DNA from: Phycisphaerales bacterium
GTDB taxonomy: Bacteria; Planctomycetota; Phycisphaerae; Phycisphaerales; UBA1924
DNA length: 62,737 nucleotides
Reading direction: 5' to 3'
Assembly: GCA_017642965.1 (NCBI GenBank)
Contig: JAEPOJ010000024.1
Location: 1-62,737 of the forward strand
The notes below the pieces were generated by a model, which saw only the letters and a list, made by a program, of their open reading frames with translations, had not been told where the DNA came from and did not search any database. The position numbers and the translations under genes were made by a program. Positions 37,342 to 44,922 of the stretch are shown here, piece by piece. The stretch's first letter is position 1; each line of letters begins with the position of its first letter.

Positions 37342-38714
37342 GAAAGTATGTCTACCAGCAGAAGCGGATGAAGAACGGCAAGCCGTGGAAGTCCAAGACC
37401 TACACGGGTGTGTATATGTTCGACGGCGATCTCAAGGAAACGCGGGTTTCCCTCAAGACCACTGACAAGCGGATCGCCGAGAAGCGCCTCGATGAGATCG
37501 TTGCCCTCGAGGAACGCCGTAGGGCCGGACTCCTGCTACCGCTGGCACTGACAACCGCCGCGAGTAAGCCACTCCATGAGCATCTCGCAGACTTCGTGGC
37601 AGACCTCAAGTCGACAGGCCGGGAGAAAGAGTACTTCCGCCACATCCAGAGCCGAAACAGCCGCATGCTGGAAGAGCTAGGTTGGCAGACCATCAGCGGG
37701 ATCAATGCGGATCAGTTCGTTGCTTGGCGGAACCGTCTTGAGGGCAAGCCTCGAACAAAGAACCACTTCCTTGATGCACTCAGCGCCTTCTGCAACTGGC
37801 TCTTGGCACAGCGGCGGATTGAGACCAATCCGGTTGAGCATGTTCGCCGTGTTTCCTGTCCGAGAGGCAGCAAGGGCAACCACAGGTCGCTCACACCCGA
37901 TGAGATCACGCGCCTGATCGAGGCCGCCCCAGAACGAGCAGCGGTCTACACACTCGCGATCATCACGGGATTGCGAAAAGCTGAGCTACGACGACTGCGT
38001 TGGGAGCATGTCCATCTGACCGATCAGCCCCATCTGAAACTTCCAGCTGAGTTGACCAAGAACCGACGGTCAGATATCGCGTGGCTGACATCAGAGGCAG
38101 CCGAGCTCCTCCGAGAGCACAACGCTGATGGGCTGGTTCGTGGTCGAGTGTTCCGAGACATGCCGACCCATCAAACCCTCGACGAACACCTCAAGCGGGC
38201 AGGCATCGCGAAGCACGATCACCTCGGGCGTTCCGCATCCTTCCACACCCTCCGTCGTTCGCTCGTCACGCTCTGTCATCTGAACGGCGTTGATCGACGA
38301 ACCGCAATGGCGATCGCTCGTCATTCACACTCGGATCTGACAGACAATGTATATGCTGACCTCGAAGCGCTGCCCAAGCGTGAGGCCGTTATGCGGTTGC
38401 CATCGTTCCGCAAATCGGACGGCGCGCGCACAGAAATGCGCACAGAAGCTTTGGACGCAGGCCGGGATATTGAGACTGAGCCTGACGCACCAAGAGTGTT
38501 CAATCAATCGCGTAAAGCCTTGCCCGGCAAGGACGCAGGGCAAAAAAAGACAGGTCCTGTCGTAACCAGACAGGACCCGTCTAAAAATGGAGCCGGGGGG
38601 AATCGAACCCCCGTCCCGGAGTCGTCCGCAGAGTGCTTCTACGTGTGTAGTCATCCGTTTGTTCTCGATCTCACACCGGGGGATGACACCCTGTGCTTCG
38701 ATCCAGCCGCTTGA
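37338..38714 (+). CDS. int: Tyrosine recombinase/integrase, C-terminus reading into ssrA antisense
   Basis: The 458-residue protein has an N-terminal arm-binding region (about 1-70), SAM-like core-binding domain (about 75-165) and catalytic domain. Catalytic residues: Arg213 in ITGLRKAELRRL, Lys241, His303 and Arg306 in FHTLRRS, His329 and Tyr339 in ARHSHSDLTDNVYAD. Beyond residue 360 the sequence is low-complexity; residues 417-425 (NGAGGNRTP) are encoded by the att core and the last 33 residues are antisense to ssrA. The coding end is therefore set by the integration site, and in the circular form the frame continues into the left-end ORF. It overlaps the excisionase-like gene by ATGA. Confidence 0.93.
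   Translation: MRKYVYQQKRMKNGKPWKSKTYTGVYMFDGDLKETRVSLKTTDKRIAEKRLDEIVALEERRRAGLLLPLALTTAASKPLHEHLADFVADLKSTGREKEYFRHIQSRNSRMLEELGWQTISGINADQFVAWRNRLEGKPRTKNHFLDALSAFCNWLLAQRRIETNPVEHVRRVSCPRGSKGNHRSLTPDEITRLIEAAPERAAVYTLAIITGLRKAELRRLRWEHVHLTDQPHLKLPAELTKNRRSDIAWLTSEAAELLREHNADGLVRGRVFRDMPTHQTLDEHLKRAGIAKHDHLGRSASFHTLRRSLVTLCHLNGVDRRTAMAIARHSHSDLTDNVYADLEALPKREAVMRLPSFRKSDGARTEMRTEALDAGRDIETEPDAPRVFNQSRKALPGKDAGQKKTGPVVTRQDPSKNGAGGNRTPVPESSAECFYVCSHPFVLDLTPGDDTLCFDPAA
38426..38450. repeat. Right arm-type repeat (integrase/Xis site candidate)
   Basis: This 25-bp sequence has two GCGCACAGA units and matches 32995-33019 with a single mismatch. It lies within the 3' coding part of int, about 130 bp from attR. 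Confidence 0.6.
38542..38581 (-). terminator. Element-supplied ssrA terminator
   Basis: Arms 38549-38561 and 38569-38581 form a 13-bp stem with one G-U type mismatch. On the minus strand the stem is followed by seven Ts (38548-38542). It lies 6 bases beyond the tmRNA 3' end, so the element restores termination of ssrA. Confidence 0.85.
38584..38612. repeat. attR core (3' end of ssrA)
   Basis: This 29-bp copy covers the T-arm and acceptor 3' strand of the functional tmRNA gene. Confidence 0.9.
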
Positions 38715-38937
38715 AACCTCCTCGCCGACACCCCAAGAGGCGCCAAGTGTCGGCCAGCCTGATGATCGTGTTCACGCGCCGTATCAGGCGTCCAACGCGT
38801 GAACCGTGGCCGTATTAGGCCGCGAGTGCGTACTGCGGTTCGGCAGATATAAGTTTGCGTACTTTTTACGAGGCTAGCACGCTCCTCGACACGCCACACT
38901 TTGCTTTCCCGACCCGGTCGAATGCCACTTCGGCCCC
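38588..38937 (-). ncRNA. ssrA: tmRNA (transfer-messenger RNA)
   Basis: The 5' end GGGGCCG pairs with the 3' CGGCTCC, giving a 7-bp acceptor stem with the G3-U pair required by alanyl-tRNA synthetase, followed by A; CCA is not encoded. The T-arm GGGGGTTCGATTCCCCC is canonical. The internal tag frame at 38845-38816 reads GCC to TAA as AEPQYALAA, with the ALAA end typical of tmRNA tags. Length is 350 nt, normal. tmRNA with SmpB rescues stalled ribosomes and tags peptides for proteolysis. The 3' end is the integration site of the adjacent element. Confidence 0.93.
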
Positions 38938-39181
38938 GGTCGTCTCCGCCGGCGAACGCCGCCGACGTAACTGATTCTATGCCGATAAGCGGCAAGGATA
39001 CGAGTGTTTACTTTCCCTTTCTATGCTCGATAACCCCTATGGACGCACGCCAGCACAAACGGTTGCATCCTTTCGCACCAAATCTCTTGTAATTACTGTT
39101 CAGTCGAGTATTTTAGAGCTACGGCATCCCGGGAGGCAATGGGATGCTATCCGTCACACACCTCGTTAGGGGAGAGCAGAA

Positions 39182-41347
39182 ATGAAAATGACCACCACCC
39201 TGACCGTATGCGCAGGCTTGGCGATCGCTTCCGTTGCGAACGCCCAATCTGCCCAAACGGTCAAGTCAGACGCAGGCATCGACGCCATCCCGACAACCCG
39301 GATGGCTCCGCTGGTCCACGAATCAACCAAGGTTCGCCGCGACCTCGCCCAGGAGCAGGGACTCAACCACTCCGTGGCGCGCATGTGGAACGAAGCACTC
39401 CTTGACTCGATCCGCCACGACCTGGCGCGTCCGACCGTCCATGCCCGCAACCTCTACCACACCTCCGCGGCGATGTGGGATGCCTGGGCCGCGTTCGATG
39501 CGCAGGCCGATCAGGTTCTCCATCAGGAGAAGATGGATGTAGCTGACGTCGAGGCCGCTCGCAATGAGGCCATCAGCTACGCCATGTACCGCCTGCTGCG
39601 ACACCGCTTCCAGTTCTCGCCGGCCGCGCCCTTCGCGTTCCCCGAATACGACGCGCTCATGGGCGACCTCGGCTACGACATCAACTACACCGATCAGCAG
39701 GCCAATACCCCCGCGGCGCTCGGCAACCGTGTTGCACAGTCCATCATCGACTTCGGACTCGCGGACGGCTCCAACGAGTCGCTCAACTACGCGAACCTGA
39801 TCTATGAGCCGGTCAACCCGCCGCTGCTGCCCGCCTTCCCGGGCAACCCGGACATTCTCGACGCCAACCGCTGGCAGCCGCTCGCGCTGGAGTTCTTCGT
39901 GGATCAGTCGGGCAACCCGATCCCGACCGGCTACCCGGATGCACTGAGCCCGGAGTGGGGGATGGTCACGCCGTTCTCGCTGAACGCGCTCGACCTTGAG
40001 GTCAAGCAGCGCGAAGGATTCGACTGGTACGTCTGGCATAACCCGGGTGAGCCGCCGTACCTCGGTGGCGATGGCGACGCTCGCTACAAGTGGGGCAATG
40101 AGATGGTCGTCCTCTGGTCGGCGCACCTCGATCCCAGCGACGGCGTGATGATCGATATCTCCCCCGCCTCGTTCGGCAACTCGCCGCTGCCGACCGTTGC
40201 GGACGAGCAGGATTACTACAACTGGATGGAAGGCGGCGACTGGAGCCCCGGTCACGACATCAACCCGGTGACCGGCCTGCCCTATGAGCCGCAGATCGTC
40301 CCCCGTGGTGATTACGGTCGTATCCTGGCCGAGTTCTGGGCCGATGGTCCTGACTCCGAGACGCCCCCCGGCCACTGGTTCAGCATCGTGAACTACGTCA
40401 TCGATCACCCCGAGCACGAGAACCGCTTCATGGGTTCGGGGCCGATCATCGATCAGCTCGAGTTTGATGTCAAGACCTACCTCGCGCTCGGTGGCGGCAT
40501 GCACGACATCGCGATCGCATCGTGGTCGGTCAAGGGGTACTACGACTACGTGCGCCCCGTCTCAGCGATCCGCCACATGTGCGACCTGGGGCAGTGCACC
40601 GATCCGGATGGTCCCAGCTACCACCCCGGCGGCATTAACCTGGTGCCGGATTACATCGAGGTCGTGACCGCTGAATCCACGATGCCGGGCGAGCGTCACG
40701 CGCACCTCGCGGGCAGTGAGGGCAAAATCGCCATCATGTCGTGGAAGGGCCCGGACTACATCGACGATCCCGATACCGACGTCGCAGGCGTGGACTGGAT
40801 CCTCGCCGAGAACTGGTGGCCGTACCAGCGCCCCAGCTTCGTCTCGCCGCCATTCCCCGGCTACGTCTCGGGTCACTCGACCTACTCGCGTGGTGCCGCG
40901 GAGATCCTGACCCTGCTCACGGGCAGCCAGTTCTTCCCGGGTGGCATGGGTGAGTTTGAAGCGCCCATGAACGAGTTCCTCGTCTTCGAGGACGGCCCGT
41001 CCATGGACATCACACTCCAGTGGGCGACCTACCAAGACGCGTCCGACCAGACCTCGATGTCCCGCATCTGGGGCGGTATCCACCCGCCCGCGGACGACAT
41101 CCCCGGGCGTCACATGGGCAAGGCCATCGGCCCCGAGGCGTTCACAGAAGCTCGCCGCTACTACATGGGTCTCAAGTCATGCCCCTCCGACTTCAAGCCC
41201 GACGGGCAGACGAACTTCTACGACGTGTCGAACTACATCGTCTCGTACCTGGCCGATGACCTGATCGCCGACATGAACGGCGATCTGGAACTCGACATGA
41301 CAGACGTGCTCGACTTCCTCAACGCATACTCCAACGGCTGTCCGTAA
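39182..41347 (+). CDS. Secreted vanadium-dependent haloperoxidase-like protein with degenerate dockerin
   Basis: The 721-residue protein has a signal peptide ending ANAQ. The vanadate-binding set is visible: Lys and Arg in KGYYDYVRPVSA (about residue 449), PGYVSGHSTYSRGA with the catalytic His (about 562) and SRIWGGIHPPADDIPGRH (about 626). Such enzymes oxidise halides with hydrogen peroxide, and the fold is shared with PAP2 phosphatases, so phosphatase activity is the alternative. The C-terminal 55 residues keep the dockerin outline (CPSDFKPDGQTNFYDVSNYI; DMNGDLELDMTDVLDFL) and end GCP but deviate from FFDVSAFL. A leader hairpin GCATCCC/GGGATGC (39124-39147) precedes it. Confidence 0.87.
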   Translation: MKMTTTLTVCAGLAIASVANAQSAQTVKSDAGIDAIPTTRMAPLVHESTKVRRDLAQEQGLNHSVARMWNEALLDSIRHDLARPTVHARNLYHTSAAMWDAWAAFDAQADQVLHQEKMDVADVEAARNEAISYAMYRLLRHRFQFSPAAPFAFPEYDALMGDLGYDINYTDQQANTPAALGNRVAQSIIDFGLADGSNESLNYANLIYEPVNPPLLPAFPGNPDILDANRWQPLALEFFVDQSGNPIPTGYPDALSPEWGMVTPFSLNALDLEVKQREGFDWYVWHNPGEPPYLGGDGDARYKWGNEMVVLWSAHLDPSDGVMIDISPASFGNSPLPTVADEQDYYNWMEGGDWSPGHDINPVTGLPYEPQIVPRGDYGRILAEFWADGPDSETPPGHWFSIVNYVIDHPEHENRFMGSGPIIDQLEFDVKTYLALGGGMHDIAIASWSVKGYYDYVRPVSAIRHMCDLGQCTDPDGPSYHPGGINLVPDYIEVVTAESTMPGERHAHLAGSEGKIAIMSWKGPDYIDDPDTDVAGVDWILAENWWPYQRPSFVSPPFPGYVSGHSTYSRGAAEILTLLTGSQFFPGGMGEFEAPMNEFLVFEDGPSMDITLQWATYQDASDQTSMSRIWGGIHPPADDIPGRHMGKAIGPEAFTEARRYYMGLKSCPSDFKPDGQTNFYDVSNYIVSYLADDLIADMNGDLELDMTDVLDFLNAYSNGCP

Positions 41348-41374
41348 GACCCGGGCGACCAGTTGTGCAATCAC

Positions 41375-41404
41375 AAAGCCCCGCTCATTGAGCGGGGCTT
41401 TTTC
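41375..41404 (+). terminator. Terminator after haloperoxidase gene
   Basis: AAAGCCCCGCT and AGCGGGGCTTT form an 11-bp stem around CATTG, followed by Ts. It can serve both convergent genes. Confidence 0.9.
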
Positions 41405-41428
41405 GTATCCAGGATCATACGCAGCGGA

Positions 41429-42625
41429 TTACGGCAGCGTCTGCTCGTATTCGACGAGCACGCTGCGGATGCCGAGGTTGCCGGCAGCGGGCCACGTGCT
41501 GGAGGTCGAGAACGCACGGAAGCCATAGGTGCATTCCGTGTTGTCGATCACGAGGGCCGGGTCGGGGACGATGTCCATCACCTGCACCATGTTCAGATCG
41601 AAGCCGTTGGACGTGCCGAGGACTTCCTCGGAATAGTCGAGCGTCACGCGGTCCCGTGTCCAGAGCTCGAAACGCAGGTTCGAGCTGCTCGAACGATCAA
41701 CGTACTCGACATGGATGTTGGTGATGACCACGCCGTGTGGCAGGTCCAGATCCATGCGGAGGTAGCCGCTGGTCCCCTGGACCTCGATGGCCCCGGCGAA
41801 CGCGTTGAACGCGCGATCGAAGCTGAAGCTCCGGAAGATGGAATCGGGTGTGAACGTCTTGTAGCCGACGATCGTACCGCCACCGCCACCGTTGCCCATC
41901 GAGGTGATGGTCCCGTTGACGATGAGGTTGTTGGTGATGACGACGTCGTCGTTCTGGTCGATCTCGAGCAGGTCCTGCCCGTTTTTGCTCACGACCCACG
42001 CATCGGTGACCGGGTCGTAGTACGTCTTGGCACGAGAAAAGCCGCCGGTCGCGTACCCGTAGTAGGGCATGCCGTTGGCCCAGGTCGAGATCGTCATGCC
42101 GCCCAGCCCGTTCATCGAACTGTGCACGACGAAGATGTCCGAGTTCTCGATGTCCCGGTTCCGGTTGATGAAGACCTGATCGTCGCCCTCGTCGACGCCG
42201 AAGAAGAGGATCCCCGGTGCCTGCGTCCAGAACGGATCGCTGAGGGTGGTTGCCTCGCCCGCTTTGTTCGCGAAGCTCGCCTGCGGCGCATTCCCGATCT
42301 TCGCCCTCGGGTTCAGCGGCGTGTACGCACCGGTCGAATCGCCATCGCGCACGACGATCGCAACCCAGCGGTCGCTGCCATCGAACGCGTCATCGCCGAA
42401 GTCCAGTTCGACCGAGAACGCGCCGTTGCTCACCTCGATGTCGTCGAGCGTGTTCGCCGATCCGATCTGTGTGCCGCCGATCTCTGCGTCGTACAGAAAG
42501 AACTGCAGATCGTACGTGCCCTCTGCAGGTGCGCCGCCATCATTGAGCGACCCCTGAAAAACGAACGGCTCCGACTGCGCAAGCCCGGCGGCCGCCACGA
42601 GACCCAAAACACATGTCCTACGCAT
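41429..42625 (-). CDS. Secreted protein of unknown function
   Basis: The 398-residue protein has a short signal peptide (MRRTCVLGLVAAAGLAQSEP). Residues about 15-110 (FVFQGSLNDGGAPAEGTYDL, then NGAFSVELDFGDDAFDG and RWVAIVVR) form a beta-rich module I have seen only as a recurring N-terminal domain in planctomycete and myxobacterial secreted proteins. A glycine run (MGNGGGGGT) separates it from a C-terminal beta-sandwich. No dockerin or PEP-CTERM tail is present. GGAGGAG precedes the start. It is divergent from a TetR regulator, which may control it. Confidence 0.75.
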   Translation of the reverse strand: MRRTCVLGLVAAAGLAQSEPFVFQGSLNDGGAPAEGTYDLQFFLYDAEIGGTQIGSANTLDDIEVSNGAFSVELDFGDDAFDGSDRWVAIVVRDGDSTGAYTPLNPRAKIGNAPQASFANKAGEATTLSDPFWTQAPGILFFGVDEGDDQVFINRNRDIENSDIFVVHSSMNGLGGMTISTWANGMPYYGYATGGFSRAKTYYDPVTDAWVVSKNGQDLLEIDQNDDVVITNNLIVNGTITSMGNGGGGGTIVGYKTFTPDSIFRSFSFDRAFNAFAGAIEVQGTSGYLRMDLDLPHGVVITNIHVEYVDRSSSSNLRFELWTRDRVTLDYSEEVLGTSNGFDLNMVQVMDIVPDPALVIDNTECTYGFRAFSTSSTWPAAGNLGIRSVLVEYEQTLP

Positions 42626-42811
42626 GTCAGATTCTCCTCCTTCACGCGGATACCCGCGTGGGTGCATCCCTATTCGGTGCCCACACCAGAAGATATGCCC
42701 AAAAACCCCAATTCTAAAGGATTATCTCCCGAGTTGGGTGCGAATCGGGAACTGAGAATTGTAAACATTCGTACACCATTGGTAAACACGGCTCTACTTG
42801 AGGAGAGCGCC

Positions 42812-43408
42812 ATGCCTCGAAAAACCACATCAGGGCGGTCAACCAAGGATGATCTGCGAGAAGCTGCCATCCGCCTGGGTGTTCGTGAGGGCATCGAGGG
42901 CGCCTCCATCCGGACCATTGCGCGAGAGGTCGGGATCACGGAGGGAGCCGTCTACAAGCACTACGCCAACAAGGACGAGCTGATCCGCGAGGCGTACACC
43001 AGCGTGGTCGAAGGGATGGCCCGCGACAAATCGGTGCTGGTGAAGACCGATCTCCCATTCGAGCTGGCGGTCCGAGCATGGGTCAAGCTCACCTATGAGT
43101 ACTTCGATGCGAACCCCGAAGCGTTCTCGTACGTGCTCCTGATGCCGCATCGCATGGCGGAGCGGCTCGGCGAGATCTACACCAAGCAGGGGCGGATGTT
43201 CCGCGCATTCCTCGTCCGTTCGATGGAAGAGAAGCAGATCCGCGAGATGGACCCCGAGCTCGGCGTGGCCCTGTTCACGGGGCTGGTGCTCAACATCCCG
43301 CGTCTGATCAACGACGGCTCGATCCAGGGCCCGGCGGTGAACTATGCCGGCGAGATTTCCGACGCGGTGATGCGTGTTTTCGCGACGGGCGACTCCACGG
43401 ACCGCTGA
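42812..43408 (+). CDS. TetR/AcrR family transcriptional regulator
   Basis: This 198-residue protein has the N-terminal TetR helix-turn-helix: LREAAIRLGVREGIEGASIRTIAREVGITEGAVYKHYANKDEL spans about residues 16-58. The C-terminal ligand domain is helical and not assignable to a ligand. TTGAGGAGA gives a ribosome site before ATG 42812. GTAAACA occurs twice in the 190-bp divergent interval (around 42760-42790) and may be part of its operator. Likely targets are the divergent secreted-protein gene and itself. Confidence 0.9.
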   Translation: MPRKTTSGRSTKDDLREAAIRLGVREGIEGASIRTIAREVGITEGAVYKHYANKDELIREAYTSVVEGMARDKSVLVKTDLPFELAVRAWVKLTYEYFDANPEAFSYVLLMPHRMAERLGEIYTKQGRMFRAFLVRSMEEKQIREMDPELGVALFTGLVLNIPRLINDGSIQGPAVNYAGEISDAVMRVFATGDSTDR

Positions 43409-43423
43409 TTTCTATAGTTCCCT

Positions 43424-44233
43424 ATGCGCATCTCCGTCATCATCCCCGCCGCCGGTGCTTCGACACGTTACAACGCCGAATCGACCGATCCACTGAGCAC
43501 CGCCAGATCCAAGCTCGACGAAGACCTCGGCGGCAAGACGGTCCTGCAGCGCAGCGTCGAGCTGTTCAACACGCGCGAGGAGGTCCAGCAGATCATCGTC
43601 GCGGGGCCGCACGGTGATGAGGCGTTCGCAGAGTTCAAGCTCCGTCACGCGGACCGCCTGTCGCTGCTCGGCGCGGCGCTGGTCCGCGGGGGAGAATCAC
43701 ACCGCTACCAGACCGTTGCCAACGCGTTGGCGCAGCTCGACGAATCGTGCACGCACGTCGCGATCCACGACGCCGCCCGCCCCGCCACGGATCCGGCACT
43801 GATCGACCGCGTGTTCGATACCGCCAAGTCGCACCCGGCCGTCGTTCCGGGCACGCCGGTCTCCGACACGCTCAAACGCGTCGAAGCGGAGCCCATCGAG
43901 GACGACGCCGGCGCAGACCCGGTCGCTTCCATCCTCGGCGTTGGGACAACCCACACGCTCCACCGCGTCGAGTCGACAATCGATCGATCGAACCTGATGC
44001 AGGTGCAGACGCCGCAGGTCTTCGAGCGCGAGCTGCTGGTCCGGGCCTACGCGCAGGACGATCTGTCCTCAACCGACGACGCCGGGCTGGTCGAGCGCCT
44101 CGGCGAGCCGGTGGTGATTGTCGAGGGCGACCCGCTGAACCTCAAGCTCACCCGGCCCGGCGACCTGCCGCTGCTCCGCGCCATCATGGGCGTAAAGGGC
44201 CCCAGCGAACGTCCGACGCACAAGCGGTTCTGA
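43424..44233 (+). CDS. ispD: 2-C-methyl-D-erythritol 4-phosphate cytidylyltransferase
   Basis: The 269-residue enzyme of the MEP isoprenoid pathway transfers CMP to methylerythritol phosphate. The nucleotide-binding start IIPAAGASTRY, the motif VAIHDAARPATDP, GTPVSDTLKRV and QVQTPQVFE are diagnostic. It is about 30 residues longer than the E. coli enzyme owing to short insertions (for example after STRY and in the EAEPIEDDAGADP loop). It lies 15 bp after the TetR gene, possibly in one transcript. Confidence 0.92.
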   Translation: MRISVIIPAAGASTRYNAESTDPLSTARSKLDEDLGGKTVLQRSVELFNTREEVQQIIVAGPHGDEAFAEFKLRHADRLSLLGAALVRGGESHRYQTVANALAQLDESCTHVAIHDAARPATDPALIDRVFDTAKSHPAVVPGTPVSDTLKRVEAEPIEDDAGADPVASILGVGTTHTLHRVESTIDRSNLMQVQTPQVFERELLVRAYAQDDLSSTDDAGLVERLGEPVVIVEGDPLNLKLTRPGDLPLLRAIMGVKGPSERPTHKRF

Positions 44234-44234
44234 G

Positions 44235-44810
44235 CTATTCCGCCTCTGGTGCGGAGGGGTACATCCCCATCGAAATCGTGATCCGCTTGGTTCCTGGGCG
44301 TCGCGGCTTGTCCGCGAGCAGCTCAATGATCGCATCGATGTGCTCGTTGAGCTCCGCGAGATCGTCCTGATCCAGCCAGCCCGCGGGACTCCCGATGAAG
44401 GTGTCCCGCTGCGGCACCGGCAGCACCGCATCCCCCCGCTCAAAGGTGCGTGACAGCTGGTTGCCGGTCTCTTTGAGCGATGAACGTGCGAAGGCGGCGA
44501 TGGCTTCGACCATCTCCCGGCTTCGATCCCGGTAGCGGAAGAACTCAAGCTTCGATGAATACACCTTCGCGTCCCGCCGGGACGTGCTCTTCGTGCCTAC
44601 TTCAGTCAGCAGCCCAACCTCAACGAGGCGGTCGATGTGGCGGTACAGCGAAGCCGGCTTCTTCCCGAGCTGCAGACCGATCTCGCGGATCGACACCTCG
44701 CCCTGGCTCAGCACAACCTGATGGATCGCGTGACGCATCGGTGAGCACAGGGCCCTGATCTGCTCGGGGTCGCTGATCGTTTCGTCGTCCGGTGGGCGTT
44801 TGAAAACCAT
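44235..44810 (-). CDS. ArsR-like winged-helix transcriptional regulator
   Basis: The 191-residue protein has an N-terminal winged helix: EQIRALCSPMRHAIHQVVLS, then SIREIGLQLGKKPASLYRHIDRLVEVGLL with the recognition helix, as in ArsR/HTH_20 proteins. The C-terminal 100 residues are helical and contain no metal-binding cysteine pair, so it is not a classical metal sensor. It faces a dockerin gene across a 112-bp interval with a strong inverted repeat and is the likely repressor of both. Confidence 0.85.
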   Translation of the reverse strand: MVFKRPPDDETISDPEQIRALCSPMRHAIHQVVLSQGEVSIREIGLQLGKKPASLYRHIDRLVEVGLLTEVGTKSTSRRDAKVYSSKLEFFRYRDRSREMVEAIAAFARSSLKETGNQLSRTFERGDAVLPVPQRDTFIGSPAGWLDQDDLAELNEHIDAIIELLADKPRRPGTKRITISMGMYPSAPEAE

Positions 44811-44833
44811 GATGAAGAATAGTCGTCTTTTTG

Positions 44834-44859
44834 ATTTGCAAACACTTGCAATTGCAAAT
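44834..44859. promoter_or_regulatory. Operator candidate for the ArsR-like regulator
   Basis: ATTTGCAA-N10-TTGCAAAT is a perfect inverted repeat, and the overlapping TTGCAATTGCAA (44846-44857) is a 12-bp palindrome. It lies 24 bp before the regulator start and 64 bp before the divergent gene. Confidence 0.6.
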
Positions 44860-44922
44860 TAATTGTGTATCCTCGGGTCACGGGCCCCACGAACAAACAG
44901 CCCGCAACACAAGGAGCTCACC

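Larger units (their letters stand above)
32931..38612. mobile_element. Integrative element inserted in the 3' end of ssrA
   Basis: A 29-bp perfect direct repeat (32931-32959 and 38584-38612) bounds 5.7 kb carrying an RHH regulator, an excisionase-like protein, a tyrosine integrase, a small protein, a Rep_trans-type initiator/relaxase and a membrane HerA-like ATPase. The right copy is the real 3' end of the tmRNA gene. The content resembles a small integrative and mobilizable element with its own rolling-circle protein. The segment from about 34370 to 36690 is markedly AT-richer, so the element is a mosaic. Direct repeats that look like integrase arm sites lie inside both ends. Confidence 0.9.

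Noticed and set aside
38613..38714. Last 33 integrase residues as a real functional domain
   Set aside because: They are the antisense translation of ssrA (PVPESSAECFY onward). Such tails are known artefacts of frames reading across tRNA-like 3' ends, although they may be made in the integrated state.
41363..42811. Long upstream extension of the TetR frame
   Set aside because: It is antisense to the secreted-protein gene; the TetR domain starts at 42812 with its own ribosome site.
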